Shown here piece by piece: positions 5,968 to 6,193 of a DNA stretch of 6,193 bases. Under the pieces are notes generated by a model that had not been told where the DNA came from, searched no databases, and saw only the letters and a list, made by a program, of their open reading frames with translations. How positions within the stretch are numbered: position 1 is the first letter of the stretch; each line of letters begins with the position of its first letter. The DNA lies in NCBI GenBank assembly GCA_964474355.1, contig CAYYSY010000224.1:1-6193 (forward strand), in the 5' to 3' direction. The translations under genes and the position numbers were made by a program. Source of the DNA: CAYYSY01 sp964474355 (GTDB taxonomy: Bacteria > Myxococcota_A > UBA9160 > UBA4427).

Positions 5968-6193
5968 TCAATCCGAGGTGGCCGCGTGATCCGGAGCCTT
6001 GGTCACGGTGACTGCGGCGAACTTGAATTCGGGGATCTTGCCGTCGGGGTCCAGCTCGGGGTTGGTGAGGAGGTTGGCGCCGGCTTCGCGGTAGTGGAAG
6101 GGGACGAAGACCGAGCCGGGCTGGACGCTTCGGCCGACGCGGGCGACCAGGTGGATCTCGCCGCGGCGAGAGGCGATGCGGACCCAGTCGCCG
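5968..6193 (-). CDS. Molybdopterin oxidoreductase, C-terminal fragment (formate dehydrogenase alpha-like)
   Basis: Only the last 75 codons are inside the window; the gene continues beyond 6193. The visible part begins GDWVRIASRRGEI, then VQPGSVFVPFHY, EAGANLLTN, and ELDPDGKIPEFKFAAVTV, and ends at the TGA read from 5970 to 5968. This is the typical end of the molybdopterin-dinucleotide-binding domain that closes the catalytic subunit of formate dehydrogenases and related enzymes such as assimilatory nitrate reductases. The DP..KIPEFK ending favours the formate dehydrogenase type. The active-site Cys or selenocysteine, the iron-sulfur motifs and any Tat signal lie outside the window, so the exact enzyme cannot be decided. 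It converges on the aspartic protease gene, with repeats starting four bases after its stop. Confidence 0.85.
   Translation of the reverse strand, partial: GDWVRIASRRGEIHLVARVGRSVQPGSVFVPFHYREAGANLLTNPELDPDGKIPEFKFAAVTVTKAPDHAATSD

Overview
The window is strongly GC-rich and reads as a Gram-negative bacterial chromosome. The evidence is a periplasmic binding-protein transporter, a probable lipoprotein, a membrane-anchored periplasmic protease and a molybdoenzyme. The particular transporter type (a TRAP system with a TatT partner) together with GC-rich codon use suggests an uncultured deltaproteobacterial or Myxococcota-like lineage. That placement is inference.

Positions 38-3820 (minus strand) hold one tight operon, transcribed tatT, dctP, dctQ, dctM. 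It encodes a complete four-component TRAP transporter: a TPR-like lipoprotein-type TatT, a secreted solute-binding protein, and the small and large membrane subunits. Both dctP/dctQ and dctQ/dctM overlap by the same four bases (GTGA), so the last three genes look translationally coupled. The family is known to use an ion gradient rather than ATP. The T-component and a Trp where most solute-binding homologues carry the carboxylate-binding Arg both point to a hydrophobic or otherwise non-standard ligand.

Positions 3821-4000 are a divergent intergenic region. A possible near-leaderless promoter for tatT lies next to its start codon.

Positions 4001-5302 (plus strand) encode a 433-residue protein with three membrane segments, a Pro/Ala linker and a periplasmic retropepsin-like aspartic protease domain (DTGA motif, CPSC motif), plus a C-terminal beta-type domain.

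Positions 5303-5967 have no credible gene and are almost completely filled by repeats, from just after the protease stop codon to just before the stop codon of the convergent next gene. Two copies of a 131-132 nt self-complementary element lie in inverted orientation inside a larger imperfect inverted repeat of about 575 bp, and a third, truncated copy lies next to the protease gene. The tips of the two full copies differ in sequence but each remains self-complementary, and an internal hairpin also changes with pairing kept. This is the most unusual part of the window.

Positions 5968-6193 (minus strand) hold the C-terminal end of a molybdopterin oxidoreductase of the formate dehydrogenase type, cut by the window edge.
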